NCBI GenBank assembly: GCA_002316005.1 | Contig: DCIM01000007.1 | Span: 1 to 25,491, forward strand | Origin: Prevotellaceae bacterium UBA1726 | GTDB taxonomy: Bacteria; Bacteroidota; Bacteroidia; Bacteroidales; Bacteroidaceae | Reading direction: 5' to 3' | Length of the DNA stretch: 25,491 nucleotides | Shown: piece by piece, positions 15,264 to 23,639 of the stretch | How the letters are laid out: every line of letters begins with the position of its first letter | Position numbering within the stretch: the first letter of the stretch is position 1 | Notes under the pieces: generated by a model | Databases searched by the model: none | What the model saw: the letters and a program-made list of their open reading frames with translations, nothing else | What the model was told of the DNA's origin: nothing | Position numbers and translations under genes: made by a program

Positions 15264-16156
15264 TTCCTCTCTTCCAGGCATGCTTTCATCTGTTTATATC
15301 CCAGATTGGCAATAACCTTTGCGTCGTGGAAATCGTTTGTGGAATAGCCTTTCAGGTCAATATTCAGATAGATATCTGGTTGGTAGCGTTCCGCCATCAT
15401 CAACTTATTCTGCTTCAACGACACATAATACGAGTTCAACAGCACTCCCATCCAGTTGTAGCCCTCGAAATAGTTCTGAATACTCAGCACTCCATCTTCA
15501 ATAATGTCGGGCACTATCATATCCACCACCTTACTGAGTACCGAATTTTTCTCTGGTTGGGTCTTTGTCTTTTTCTTTTTTAATTCTGTATTCACACCGT
15601 ATGTGTCAAGATTTATTGCCACAACGACATCACCCTCTGTCCGTGCCACTCTGTTTATCGGCAAACCATTCACCACTCCTCCGTCCACATATTTCCGTCC
15701 ATCAATAACTTTCGGCTTGAAGAACACAGGCATGGATATCGATGCTCGAACGGCATCAAGGAGGTTACCCTTCGTAAATACTACCTCTTGACCTGATTCT
15801 AGGTCTGCCGATATGGCACAATATGGCATACTAAGATCTTCTATTGGCACATCGCCTACTATCGCTCGCAACTCTGCAAACACATACTCACCTTTGATGA
15901 TTCCATCACGCGAGATATTCTTCAGATCGGCTAATTTGAATATTGCCTTTTTGTCAAGTGTTTTCAGCCACGCAAAGGCCTCATCGAGTTTGCCTGCCGC
16001 ATACAATCCTCCTATGAGTGCTCCCATCGAAGTTCCTGCCACGGATGTGATGTTATATCCGGCTTCTTCAAGGGCTCTTATCACTCCTATATGGGCATAT
16101 CCCTTGGCTCCTCCAGCACCAAGCACAAGGGCCACATTTTTCTTTTCTCTCTCCAT
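15248..16156 (-). CDS. Patatin-like phospholipase (RssA type)
   Basis: A 302-residue protein without signal peptide. It has the patatin oxyanion motif GAGGAKGYAHIG at the N-terminus, nucleophile elbow GTSMG with Ser43, and the DGG motif with Asp158 completing the Ser-Asp dyad. The family hydrolyses phospholipids or neutral acyl esters; single-domain cytoplasmic forms like this resemble RssA, and the physiological substrate is unknown. Its stop overlaps an intergenic repeat hairpin. The gene starts 12 nt after the zinc-ribbon gene and probably shares its promoter. The start is set by the family's usual N-terminus. Confidence 0.92.
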   Translation of the reverse strand: MEREKKNVALVLGAGGAKGYAHIGVIRALEEAGYNITSVAGTSMGALIGGLYAAGKLDEAFAWLKTLDKKAIFKLADLKNISRDGIIKGEYVFAELRAIVGDVPIEDLSMPYCAISADLESGQEVVFTKGNLLDAVRASISMPVFFKPKVIDGRKYVDGGVVNGLPINRVARTEGDVVVAINLDTYGVNTELKKKKTKTQPEKNSVLSKVVDMIVPDIIEDGVLSIQNYFEGYNWMGVLLNSYYVSLKQNKLMMAERYQPDIYLNIDLKGYSTNDFHDAKVIANLGYKQMKACLEERKAQTQ

Positions 16157-16168
16157 AATCTGTCTTCT

Positions 16169-16462
16169 TTAGCACCAGAAATCTTTTTCTCCTTCCGGAC
16201 GCATCTTGCCTCCACATTTCGGACAACTGTTTCCGTCCCAGAGTTTCAGGTCATCGCTCATGCAGTTGGGGCATAGTCGGCCAAACTCACTCCCGAACGA
16301 GGGTACCATCTCTGCAATAATACCTCCTACAGTCAGGTTCTGTACTGTGTGGCAATTGCCACACACCACCTGACTTATATGTTGGTTGAAGAACCCGTGG
16401 CCTGAATAGACCTCCGCTTCATAACCACACTCCGAACAGATATGTTTTTGCTTTTCTGCCAT
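16169..16462 (-). CDS. Small zinc-ribbon protein
   Basis: A 97-residue cytoplasmic protein with four CxxC pairs (CSEC, CGNC, CPNC, CPKC), enough for two zinc ribbons, and a terminal FWC. Such proteins often bind nucleic acid or partner proteins; the exact role is unknown. The frame is open upstream to 16507, but the -7 box of its promoter (16482-16489) lies inside that extension, so the start must be the ATG at 16462 (MAEKQKHICSEC). It is followed after 12 nt by the patatin gene. Confidence 0.82.
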   Translation of the reverse strand: MAEKQKHICSECGYEAEVYSGHGFFNQHISQVVCGNCHTVQNLTVGGIIAEMVPSFGSEFGRLCPNCMSDDLKLWDGNSCPKCGGKMRPEGEKDFWC

Positions 16463-16481
16463 TTTGTCTTTTTTGTCCGTG

Positions 16482-16512
16482 CAAAGGTAATAAAAATAAC
16501 GAAACAAACAAA
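16482..16512 (-). promoter_or_regulatory. Promoter of the zinc-ribbon/patatin operon
   Basis: On the minus strand TTTG (16512-16509), 19 nt, TACCTTTG (16489-16482). The leader would be about 13-15 nt before ATG 16462. It diverges from the plus-strand promoter at 16537-16568, and the two -33 boxes lie about 25 bp apart. Confidence 0.85.
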
Positions 16513-16536
16513 ATACTTCAAAAAAATCTCATTTTT

Positions 16537-16568
16537 TTTGGTACTACGCATATTATTCCTTACCTTTG
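16537..16568 (+). promoter_or_regulatory. Promoter of the secreted-protein gene at 16658
   Basis: TTTG (16537-16540), 20 nt, TACCTTTG (16561-16568). Transcription from about 16575 gives a leader of roughly 80 nt. It probably also drives the GxGYxYP gene 25 nt downstream. Confidence 0.85.
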
Positions 16569-16657
16569 CTTTGCAATCAATGTCAGGACCAAAGAACATA
16601 ACTTGAAACCTGAAATTTGAAACCTTTTTTTGATAAACCAAAAAATAAAACTTCAAA

Positions 16658-17221
16658 ATGAAGAAAACAATTCTCATAGCGGCTCTTTTCCTCGGGACTC
16701 TCAATGGCATGGCCCAGACTCAGGAAAAGGTCTTGAACATCCAGAAGACCGATGGCACAACAACTCAGACTCGTGTGGCCGAACTCGACGAAATCACTTT
16801 CCTTACTGTCAACCAAGGCGGAAAGGGCCTAATCGTCAAGACCACGGACGGCGAGACTGTTCCTGTGCTCTTTGAGGCTAACCCGGTGGTTTCTATCGCC
16901 GACGGTCTGCTGAAGATAAAATCCGATACTGCCGATCCTGTGCAGATTGAAATAACCAACATCGCAGAGATTGTCTTCGGCGATGCTACCGATCCTTCGG
17001 CAATTAATTCTGTCCGTGGGTTCTCGTTCATCCTTCAGGATGGCGGGGCTTTGATAAAGGGCATTCCTGCTGATTGCCGCCCTTCGGTTTGCACCATCGA
17101 TGGTCGCTCTCTCCCTACCCCTCCTGTGTGCAATGGCGAACTCCATCTCAACCGCGCCTCTTTGGGCAAGGGTGTTTTCGTCGTGAAAATCGGATCTTTC
17201 TCTACAAAGATAAAACTCTAA
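16658..17221 (+). CDS. Secreted protein with T9SS-like C-terminal sorting signal
   Basis: A 187-residue protein with signal peptide MKKTILIAALFLGTLNGMA. The mature part has two related short beta units, one with KTDGTTTQTRVAELDEITF and one with KTTDGETVPVLFEA and later IAEIVFGD. The C-terminus (TIDGRSL, then LNRASLGKGVFVVKIG and KIKL) matches the type A sorting domain of type IX secretion, which would carry it to the cell surface. The first beta unit is closely similar to the N-terminus of the next gene product, and the genes are 25 nt apart, so the two probably act together. No enzymatic domain is visible. Confidence 0.85.
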   Translation: MKKTILIAALFLGTLNGMAQTQEKVLNIQKTDGTTTQTRVAELDEITFLTVNQGGKGLIVKTTDGETVPVLFEANPVVSIADGLLKIKSDTADPVQIEITNIAEIVFGDATDPSAINSVRGFSFILQDGGALIKGIPADCRPSVCTIDGRSLPTPPVCNGELHLNRASLGKGVFVVKIGSFSTKIKL

Positions 17222-17246
17222 CACAACTACCAAACCAAGACTATAC

Positions 17247-19394
17247 ATGATGAAAAAGATATTCCTACTGGCTACTGCCCTTCTGGGTTCTCTGCAACTC
17301 ATGGCTCAGGAACAGACTACCATGCTCCTCAAGACCACCAACGGCCATGTCGTGCGTACTGATGTGACAGAGGTGGAGAAAATCACTTTCGCTGATGCTT
17401 CCTACAACACCAACAGTTCGGGCGACCGCATTCTCGAGGTTGGCGACCTTTGCTGGCCTGACGACCGCCTATTGCCTTGTTTCCTCGAACCGGCTTATTA
17501 TGTGAAGGTGCTCGATATGCCTGCTGCTGGTCTCTCCGACGATGAGCGTGTGATGTTCTGTACTCTTCAGGGAATCGTCAACCGCACTCGCCCTCGCATC
17601 CTTCTCTACAACCACAAAGAGGAATCGACTACAATCTGGCCTTCAGCCCACAGTCTCCATCTCTCTACTGTTTCCTCTTCTACGCCTTATACCTTAGTGG
17701 ATCTGTTCAAGGAGGAAATAAAAGGTCTCGTACTCTATAGCACAGCAAAGAGTAGCCATTATGCCAACCTCGCTGTGACGATTGCCGGACTCGATCGTCT
17801 GCTTCCTGTCACCGAGGAGGTGCGCAACAAACTCATCGCCAACGGAATGGACTTCCCTGTTGTCGAGGATCTCACCTCGCTCACCATGACTTCCACAGTC
17901 GATATCTACACATATCTCTACGATAACTACTGGAGCCGTTGCAACCATCGTCTGCTCATCAGCGAACGACCAAACATCCCTTATGTCCACGACATTGGTG
18001 CTGCTTGTGGTTCGGCTTCTGTCTATCTCGACCCTCGCAACTCCAGCGAGGCTACCTTGCTCGATAAGTTCCTTACCGACCTTACTCCGGGTCGCGACTT
18101 CGTACTGGGTTGGTATGCTGAGGAACGTTCGGGTATTGGCGAGGCTACAAAATTCGGTCTCTCTACCGTTCCTGCCGATTTCTTCGAGAACGCTACTGTC
18201 TATACTGCTGTGAATGTGCCGGTCAAAATCTATCCTGTGCCTAAGCGTCCAAAACTCGAGAATAAGGTCTATGCCACAGTCTATATCTCTGATGGCGACA
18301 ACATTCAGTATTGCCAGCATGCCATGGCGAAAATCTTCGAACAGTCTGGTCGAGGAAAGATGCCAATGAACTGGACCATCAGTCCTGCTCTTGCCGACAT
18401 CTCGCCTTCTATGCTCAACTACTACTATCGCAAGGCTTCCACCAACGACTGCTTCGTGAGCGGTCCTTCGGGTCTTGGATATGCCATGCCTTACGATGAG
18501 GGCAACAAGAAATACTATGCTCCGCAGAGAGACAAGGAACTGATTACTCCTTATGTCCAACTCACCAATCGCTACATCGAGAAGAGTGGTCTGCGTGCCA
18601 TCACCGTTTGGGACGACATCAGCACTCCTCAGCGTCAGGTATATGCCAACAACTGTCCTTATCTCTACGGTCTTACCGTAAACGATACTAACGGTTCTCG
18701 TACAGCAAAGGTCACAAACGGACTCTGTGTGGCTCCTCAGTATCCTTGGTATGAGCCAACTGCTCAGGGTGTTGCCAACCATTTCAACCGCGACATAAAG
18801 AACTTCGATGGTACAAAACCTATCTTCGTCTCTGGTCAGGTTACGGTCTGGGAGGTTGGTCCCGACAAACTCATCGCCCTCGATGGATTGCTCGATGAAC
18901 TCTCGCCTGGTAATGTGAATGTCGTTCGTGCTGACCATTGGTTCAGCTACTACAACGAGGCTAACCATCTGCCATTCAACCTTACTCTGATGGAGGAGAT
19001 GGAGATCACCTCGTCTGAGGCTAAGACAAAGGTGGCTTATGCTGCTGATGGTTCACCTTCGAAGGGTTACATCTGGACTTCAAAGACTACCGACGGTACT
19101 GGTTGGGTGCAGTTGGATTTCAAGTCGCCTTTCGACATCAGCCGTTATGTCATTCGTCATGCCGAGGCTGCTGGCTACGATCCTCAACTCAACAGTCAGG
19201 ACTTCACCGTCGAGGTGAGTCTTGATGGCTCTACATGGACCACCATTGGTTCTCATTCGGGCAACACCAGTCCTGTCAACGATGTCACCATCTCTACTCC
19301 TGTCCAGGCTCAGTATGTGCGTGTGAATGTCACTCGTGGTGGTAGCGACGGCCTTGTCCGTATTGCCGATATCGAGGTCTACGGCGCCCACTAA
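17247..19394 (+). CDS. GxGYxYP-family putative glycoside hydrolase with C-terminal discoidin (F5/8 type C) domain
   Basis: A 715-residue exported protein: signal peptide (MMKKIFLLATALLGSLQLMA), short N-terminal unit KTTNGHVVRTDVTEVEKITF shared with the gene before it, GxGYxYP N- and C-terminal regions (about 60-560), and a discoidin/CBM32-like domain (about 585-713) with FTVEVSLDGSTW and YVRVNV. The name-giving motif reads GLGYAMP (409-415), with Met in place of the last Tyr. The ISDGDN segment lies before it. The family is a predicted carbohydrate-active group of unproven specificity; the discoidin domain suggests glycan binding. There is no T9SS tail and no lipobox, so it may be periplasmic. 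ATG 17247 or 17250 can both serve as start. Confidence 0.88.
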   Translation: MMKKIFLLATALLGSLQLMAQEQTTMLLKTTNGHVVRTDVTEVEKITFADASYNTNSSGDRILEVGDLCWPDDRLLPCFLEPAYYVKVLDMPAAGLSDDERVMFCTLQGIVNRTRPRILLYNHKEESTTIWPSAHSLHLSTVSSSTPYTLVDLFKEEIKGLVLYSTAKSSHYANLAVTIAGLDRLLPVTEEVRNKLIANGMDFPVVEDLTSLTMTSTVDIYTYLYDNYWSRCNHRLLISERPNIPYVHDIGAACGSASVYLDPRNSSEATLLDKFLTDLTPGRDFVLGWYAEERSGIGEATKFGLSTVPADFFENATVYTAVNVPVKIYPVPKRPKLENKVYATVYISDGDNIQYCQHAMAKIFEQSGRGKMPMNWTISPALADISPSMLNYYYRKASTNDCFVSGPSGLGYAMPYDEGNKKYYAPQRDKELITPYVQLTNRYIEKSGLRAITVWDDISTPQRQVYANNCPYLYGLTVNDTNGSRTAKVTNGLCVAPQYPWYEPTAQGVANHFNRDIKNFDGTKPIFVSGQVTVWEVGPDKLIALDGLLDELSPGNVNVVRADHWFSYYNEANHLPFNLTLMEEMEITSSEAKTKVAYAADGSPSKGYIWTSKTTDGTGWVQLDFKSPFDISRYVIRHAEAAGYDPQLNSQDFTVEVSLDGSTWTTIGSHSGNTSPVNDVTISTPVQAQYVRVNVTRGGSDGLVRIADIEVYGAH

Positions 19395-19550
19395 CGCCTA
19401 AAGGCGTCCTCGTTCCTTGTCCTGTGCGGCGGGATATATCCCGCCGTTCCCGTCGAGGCTTTTGTTCGCCGTCACCGTTCCCCGCGTTTTTCCGCGGGGC
19501 CTCCTCTGGTCTTGTTCGCCGTCCTATCAAGCGGGATTTTATCCCGCGTC
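19394..19550 (+). repeat. Intergenic palindromic repeat mosaic, copy 1
   Basis: Four palindromes in a row: ACGCCT-AA-AGGCGT (19394-19407, directly at the stop codon), GGCGGGATATATCCCGCC (19428-19445, perfect 18-bp palindrome), CCCCGCG-6 nt-CGCGGGG (19480-19499) and GCGGGAT-TTT-ATCCCGC (19531-19547). The 46-nt block 19415-19460 is repeated without change at 20955-21000. GTTCGCCGTC linkers occur twice. The stretch ends about 15 nt before the next start codon. Confidence 0.85.
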
Positions 19551-19565
19551 CTAATAAAAGAAAAT

Positions 19566-20903
19566 ATGAAAAAATTCTGTCTTTTCCTTTTCTCTGCCCT
19601 GTTGTTTGCATTCAACGCAATGGCTGCCGAGGAGTTCAAGTGCGACATCGAGTTTACCGAACTCGGTGCCTACAATGTGACCGTTTGCTTCACTCCTGAG
19701 GACAACGGCGAGTATTTCATCTGCTCCATCGCCTCTAAGGCTACCTTCGATGAACTCGGGGCCGACTACATCATGTCCTACTACAAACAGGTGATGGATG
19801 CTTCCATCAGCGAGGGTTCGGCTTCGTCCTACGAGGAGTTCGCTCATCAGGGGCAGTTCTACCTCTTCAACTCAAAACTCTCGCCTGAGACTGAATATGT
19901 GGCGTTTGCCTATGCTGTCAGCCCTTACTCGGGTACTGCTCTCAGCGGCATGAAGGTTGTCACCTTCACCACCACAGCCGATACTCCTTCCGAGAACGAG
20001 GTAAACCTCCACATCGTCTCTCCTCATTGGATCGACAAGGTTGCTACTGCTGGATTCTGGCAGATCACAGGTTGGACCGAGGACTACGACTATTATGTGC
20101 AGTTCTGTGCCGATCCTGCCACAGCAACTACCGGTACCTTCACCCTTGCTGATACCACGTGGGACTGGGACTATACTGGCGTGTACTTCTATCCTGGCGA
20201 GGGCACTTTCCCAACAAAGAGGGAGTGCGACGGCCTTACTCTCGACATCTCTGTCGAGGACAATATCCTCTATGCCAAGTGCGATTACACCGATACTCGT
20301 GGTGTCATCTATCACATCTCCTTCGACCCTGTCTCGCTGGGTGGTTCTGAGGGCTCTGGCCAAGAGTACGACATGACTTCCAACATCTCTGCTTCCTTCT
20401 CGCCTGAGGATGGCGACTACGAATTCGACGAGGTTGTGAAATGCCATACCGTATGGTATCAGAATGCCGACAACGAATATCTCGAACTGAAACTCTATAC
20501 TCCTGGCGCTACTCTCGAGGATGGCGAATACACCATCGATAGCACCTGTCAGGACTACACCGTAGAGGCTGCCACCTACGAGCCCGACACCTATCACATC
20601 TACGGTTCGGTCTATGGCCAACTCACCGACGAGGGCTACATGAGCATTCCTTGGTTCTGGTTCACAGGCGGCAAGGTCATCGTGTCTCACGATGCAAACG
20701 GCGTTCTCCAACTCGACATCAACGCCACAAATACCTGGAACAAGACTGCGAAGATTACTGTCAAGTCTGAGGAAACCGATGGCATCAGCGATATCCATTC
20801 TGAAGGAAAGTCGCTTCAGGCAAAGAAAACCCTCAAGGGCGGTCACATCATCATCGAGAAGGCTGGTTCTAAGTTCAACGCCCTCGGCATAGAACTCCAG
20901 TAA
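19566..20903 (+). CDS. Exported beta-sandwich protein with Prevotella-type C-terminal tail
   Basis: A 445-residue product from ATG 19566; the frame is open from 19512 but the extra 18 codons translate the upstream repeat, whereas 19566 gives a proper signal peptide (MKKFCLFLFSALLFAFNAMA). Residues about 22-140 look fibronectin-III-like (LSPETEYVAFAYAV, then VVTFTT). Two related beta domains follow (about 155-270 and 285-420), each with aromatic-rich strands and Asp/Glu-rich loops. The C-terminus (KTLKGGHIIIEKAGSKFNALGIELQ is the final segment, 25 residues, split here as KTLKGGHIII and EKAGSKFNALGIELQ) matches the tail of the C10 protease. I recognise no enzymatic domain; a surface adhesin or binding protein is possible. 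No consensus promoter is visible in the repeat region before it. Confidence 0.82.
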   Translation: MKKFCLFLFSALLFAFNAMAAEEFKCDIEFTELGAYNVTVCFTPEDNGEYFICSIASKATFDELGADYIMSYYKQVMDASISEGSASSYEEFAHQGQFYLFNSKLSPETEYVAFAYAVSPYSGTALSGMKVVTFTTTADTPSENEVNLHIVSPHWIDKVATAGFWQITGWTEDYDYYVQFCADPATATTGTFTLADTTWDWDYTGVYFYPGEGTFPTKRECDGLTLDISVEDNILYAKCDYTDTRGVIYHISFDPVSLGGSEGSGQEYDMTSNISASFSPEDGDYEFDEVVKCHTVWYQNADNEYLELKLYTPGATLEDGEYTIDSTCQDYTVEAATYEPDTYHIYGSVYGQLTDEGYMSIPWFWFTGGKVIVSHDANGVLQLDINATNTWNKTAKITVKSEETDGISDIHSEGKSLQAKKTLKGGHIIIEKAGSKFNALGIELQ

Positions 20904-21063
20904 CCCCGCCCCGTCGGGCTCCCTTTGCGTCCCCGTCGTTTTTCCTTTGCGTCCCCTTGTCCTGTGCGGCGGGATATATCCCGCCGTTCCCGTCGAGGCT
21001 TTCCGTTCGCCGTCGTTTTCCTTTGCGTCCCCGTTGGGTTCTCGGGTACATTGTGCCCGAGCC
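20904..21063 (+). repeat. Intergenic palindromic repeat mosaic, copy 2
   Basis: It contains the exact 46-nt block 20955-21000 (same as 19415-19460) with palindrome GGCGGGATATATCCCGCC at 20968-20985, a following GTTCGCCGTC linker, CTTTGCGTCCCCGT units (20923 and 21021 regions), and hairpin CTCGGG-9 nt-CCCGAG (21041-21061). The CTTTGCGTCC plus hairpin arrangement is repeated at 25260-25300. Confidence 0.85.
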
Positions 21064-21117
21064 TCTCTCTTAATTTGGAAACATAAACTTAAATTATTCA
21101 ACTACATTTTAAACACT

Positions 21118-22536
21118 ATGAGAAAGTATTTCATCACATCCCTCGTGGCTTTAGGATTGATTTCCTTTACTCCTAATGCCAACGCGCAGGGCTTCCTCAA
21201 GAAACTGAAGGACAAAGCTGTGGAAAAAGTAAAGGAACAGGTAAATCAGAAAATCGGCGGTAAGGCTGCCACAACTACTGTGGGCACCACTCAGGCTGCC
21301 CAGGATGGCGACTATGCCGTTGAGTCTGAGGAGGAGACCGACTACATAGCAAGCCTCATGAACCTCAACAAGGAGAAGGCCGAGCTCATCTCTACAACTC
21401 CACCCGACGGCCAGAATGTTGCTGCAAAGACTTTCAGCCAGGTGCTGGCTTCTCGTCCTGCTCCATTCGATGGTGCGCTTCTCCTCACCGACGCTGGCGT
21501 AGAGAAAATCCAGAATGCTAAGGAGGCTGTCGATGTTGCCATCTACGGATTGCAGGTGGGCAATCTGCAGAACAGCAAGGCTGCTTCACAGAACGCCCAA
21601 GCTCAGGCTGGTCTGTCAAAGGCCAATAGCGCTCGTGCTGCCATCGGACAGGAGGTAATGGCGGCTGCAAAGGCTCGTGGCATCGATATGACAAAGGCTA
21701 CAGAGGCTCAGATTCTCGATGTCACAGCAAGTGTCATCGGCAAGAAACTCGGCGTTCCTGTTGCTGATATGAAGAAAATCTACGCTATGAACCCTTCCGA
21801 GGCTAAGGCTTACATCCGCAAGAACTATCCTGCTGCCGAGCAGAAGGCTATCGCTCTTGGTATTGGCGATGATGGTGGTTCTGATGGTGAAGTCAACTCT
21901 GGCGCTGCCAAGATCTTCGAGGAACTGCAGGCTCTCAACGAGAAGGTGCATGGTTCTTACGAGCAGTTGGGCAACAACATGATGGCTTATGCCGAGAAAC
22001 TCCAGGCTGGTCTCCAGAATGGCGAGGAGGTCGATTTCGACGATAATCCTCTCTTTGCCCAGGCCAACAAACTCGCAAAGCAGGTTGACGCTCTTCGCAA
22101 GAAGTATGCTGCCGAGTGGATCGGTTCTGATGCCTACAATCGCGTAAAGGCTCTCCACGAGCAGAACTCTGCTCGCGCTAATGAGTTCCGCGAGCAGAAT
22201 CCTGATGCCAACCGTCTCCCTCAGTGGTGGGTTGACACTCAGAAAGAGATGAACACCATCATTCGCGATTGGAATGCAAAGCAGGCTTCAAAGTTTGCTG
22301 CCGAACTCAAGGATGTTGGCAAGGACGATTTGGTTTATCTCCAGCAGGTAGCAAAACTCGACGATCGTCTTAACGCTCTTCAGAAGGATGCCTACTTTGT
22401 TCAGGCAAAGAGTGTTGTCATGCAGTTCCATTCTGATTTGACGAACTATGTGCATGTTCCTTTCTACATCCTCGACTGCCCATTGTTAGACTCTGTCAGC
22501 GAGGATCCTAATATCGAATTTGGCGGCAAGGGCTAA
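21118..22536 (+). CDS. Exported Ala/Lys-rich helical protein of unknown function
   Basis: A 472-residue product from ATG 21118. The frame stays open upstream to 20947, but those codons translate the intergenic repeats, and 21118 begins a normal signal peptide (MRKYFITSLVALGLISFTPNANA, before QGFLKKLKDK). The mature protein is rich in Ala, Lys, Glu and Gln and is probably mostly helical. The start of the mature part (GFLKKLKDKAVEKVKEQV) is amphipathic and is common in exported Bacteroidota proteins of unknown role. The last 60 residues are more hydrophobic and ordered (VHVPFYILDCPLLDS). I recognise no family. A bidirectional terminator follows. Confidence 0.82.
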   Translation: MRKYFITSLVALGLISFTPNANAQGFLKKLKDKAVEKVKEQVNQKIGGKAATTTVGTTQAAQDGDYAVESEEETDYIASLMNLNKEKAELISTTPPDGQNVAAKTFSQVLASRPAPFDGALLLTDAGVEKIQNAKEAVDVAIYGLQVGNLQNSKAASQNAQAQAGLSKANSARAAIGQEVMAAAKARGIDMTKATEAQILDVTASVIGKKLGVPVADMKKIYAMNPSEAKAYIRKNYPAAEQKAIALGIGDDGGSDGEVNSGAAKIFEELQALNEKVHGSYEQLGNNMMAYAEKLQAGLQNGEEVDFDDNPLFAQANKLAKQVDALRKKYAAEWIGSDAYNRVKALHEQNSARANEFREQNPDANRLPQWWVDTQKEMNTIIRDWNAKQASKFAAELKDVGKDDLVYLQQVAKLDDRLNALQKDAYFVQAKSVVMQFHSDLTNYVHVPFYILDCPLLDSVSEDPNIEFGGKG

Positions 22537-22560
22537 GTTCCCCTTCCTCCCTTTTCATAA

Positions 22561-22605
22561 AAAACAAGAAGCCCCGCGGTCCATCCGCCGGGCTTCTTTT
22601 GTTTC
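22561..22605. terminator. Bidirectional intrinsic terminator
   Basis: GAAGCCC (22568-22574) and GCGG (22576-22579) pair with CCGC (22585-22588) and GGGCTTC (22590-22596), with a C-C mismatch and a 5-nt loop, flanked by A-rich sequence on the left and TTTTGTTT on the right. It serves both convergent genes. Confidence 0.9.
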
Positions 22606-22607
22606 CC

Positions 22608-23606
22608 CTAAGGCAAGAGGGCCCTCATCGCCTTCGCCCTCGCGTGGTCATCGCCCTCGTCCTCATACGACCAGTACATGCCGCCCCTGAGTCCTTTCTC
22701 CTTGATGTATTCGCACTTTATGCCCAATGAGCGGCAATCGTCAAATCCCATTACCAGCACTCCGTCCTTATTGGCTATATACGGCACCTGCGCCTCCTCA
22801 CTCCAGCACAACTGGAATTCATCGGTCAGCACTCCCGTACGGGTGTAGTTCCTCAGCACCTCGTTCTCGCGACCACCTCTACCGTAGAATGGCATTCCCA
22901 CCACCAGTTTGTCCTTTGGCACACCAGCCGCCAGATGCACCTCCACGGCCTTATCCACGCAGTTGTTCGGACTAATCGCCGACTCATACAACGCCGAATG
23001 GTGATAAGGCGGATTCGCCATGTCGTAGGTCATCATATTCACCAGGTCCACCCATTTCATACAGGCCTTCATGTCTATGTACTTTCCATTCGCAGCCGTT
23101 GCCATAGTGAGCAGTTTCCTCTTTCCAATCTCCTTTCTTATGTCTCTCATCAGCAGAGTGAAGTTCGCTGTGTCATCCTCCGAGCACGAAATGCCCGCCG
23201 CGTTCGATGTAGGATACTCCCAGTCGATGTCAATACCATCCAACCCGAATTCCTTCACCACTCGCTTACAGTCCTTCGCGAAACTCCTCCTCGTTGCCTT
23301 GTCGGCCGCCATCTCGCTAAACCTGCCACTACCCCATCCGCCTATGCTCAGCAGCACTTTCAGCCGAGGGTTCTGTTTCTTCAGGGCCACTATTGCCTTC
23401 AGCCTCTCGGGATTGTCCACTCTCACTCCGTCGAAAGTTTCCGTCACATGTCCGAAGGCATAGTTTATGTGCGTCATCAGCATCGGGTCAGGCATCACCT
23501 CCTTCCACGAAGTCACATACGCCACCACCACTTTCTCCTTCTCCTTAGGCCATGCCCACACAGCCCCCATGCCCAACAGCACCAACAAAAGAACAACCTT
23601 CTTCAT
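22608..23606 (-). CDS. Exported GH18 chitinase-like glycoside hydrolase
   Basis: A 332-residue single-domain protein with a signal peptide (MKKVVLLLVLLGMGAVWA) and no lipobox. GH18 signatures: LLSIGGWG (85-92), the catalytic DGIDIDWE with Asp123, Asp126, Asp128 and acid Glu130, then MMTYDMA and, near the C-terminus, GGMYWSYEDE with the conserved Trp. The family hydrolyses beta-1,4-linked N-acetylglucosamine in chitin or in N-glycan cores by substrate-assisted catalysis. Length and the lack of carbohydrate-binding modules suggest soluble oligosaccharides or peptidoglycan/chitin fragments; specificity is not determinable. It begins 33 nt after the AbiEii stop, and no separate promoter was found. 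Confidence 0.93.
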   Translation of the reverse strand: MKKVVLLLVLLGMGAVWAWPKEKEKVVVAYVTSWKEVMPDPMLMTHINYAFGHVTETFDGVRVDNPERLKAIVALKKQNPRLKVLLSIGGWGSGRFSEMAADKATRRSFAKDCKRVVKEFGLDGIDIDWEYPTSNAAGISCSEDDTANFTLLMRDIRKEIGKRKLLTMATAANGKYIDMKACMKWVDLVNMMTYDMANPPYHHSALYESAISPNNCVDKAVEVHLAAGVPKDKLVVGMPFYGRGGRENEVLRNYTRTGVLTDEFQLCWSEEAQVPYIANKDGVLVMGFDDCRSLGIKCEYIKEKGLRGGMYWSYEDEGDDHARAKAMRALLP

Positions 23607-23639
23607 AATGCCTATTATTTAATACTTTTATTTTCTCCC

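Noticed and set aside
17694..18968. Long minus-strand frame of 424 codons inside the GxGYxYP gene
   Set aside because: It is the mirror of a well-supported coding gene in codon-biased DNA; the translation is Val/Arg/Glu-rich without motifs.
19872..21101. Minus-strand frame of 409 codons opposite the gene at 19566
   Set aside because: Shadow of codon-biased coding DNA; no motif or start signal, and it runs through the repeat mosaic.
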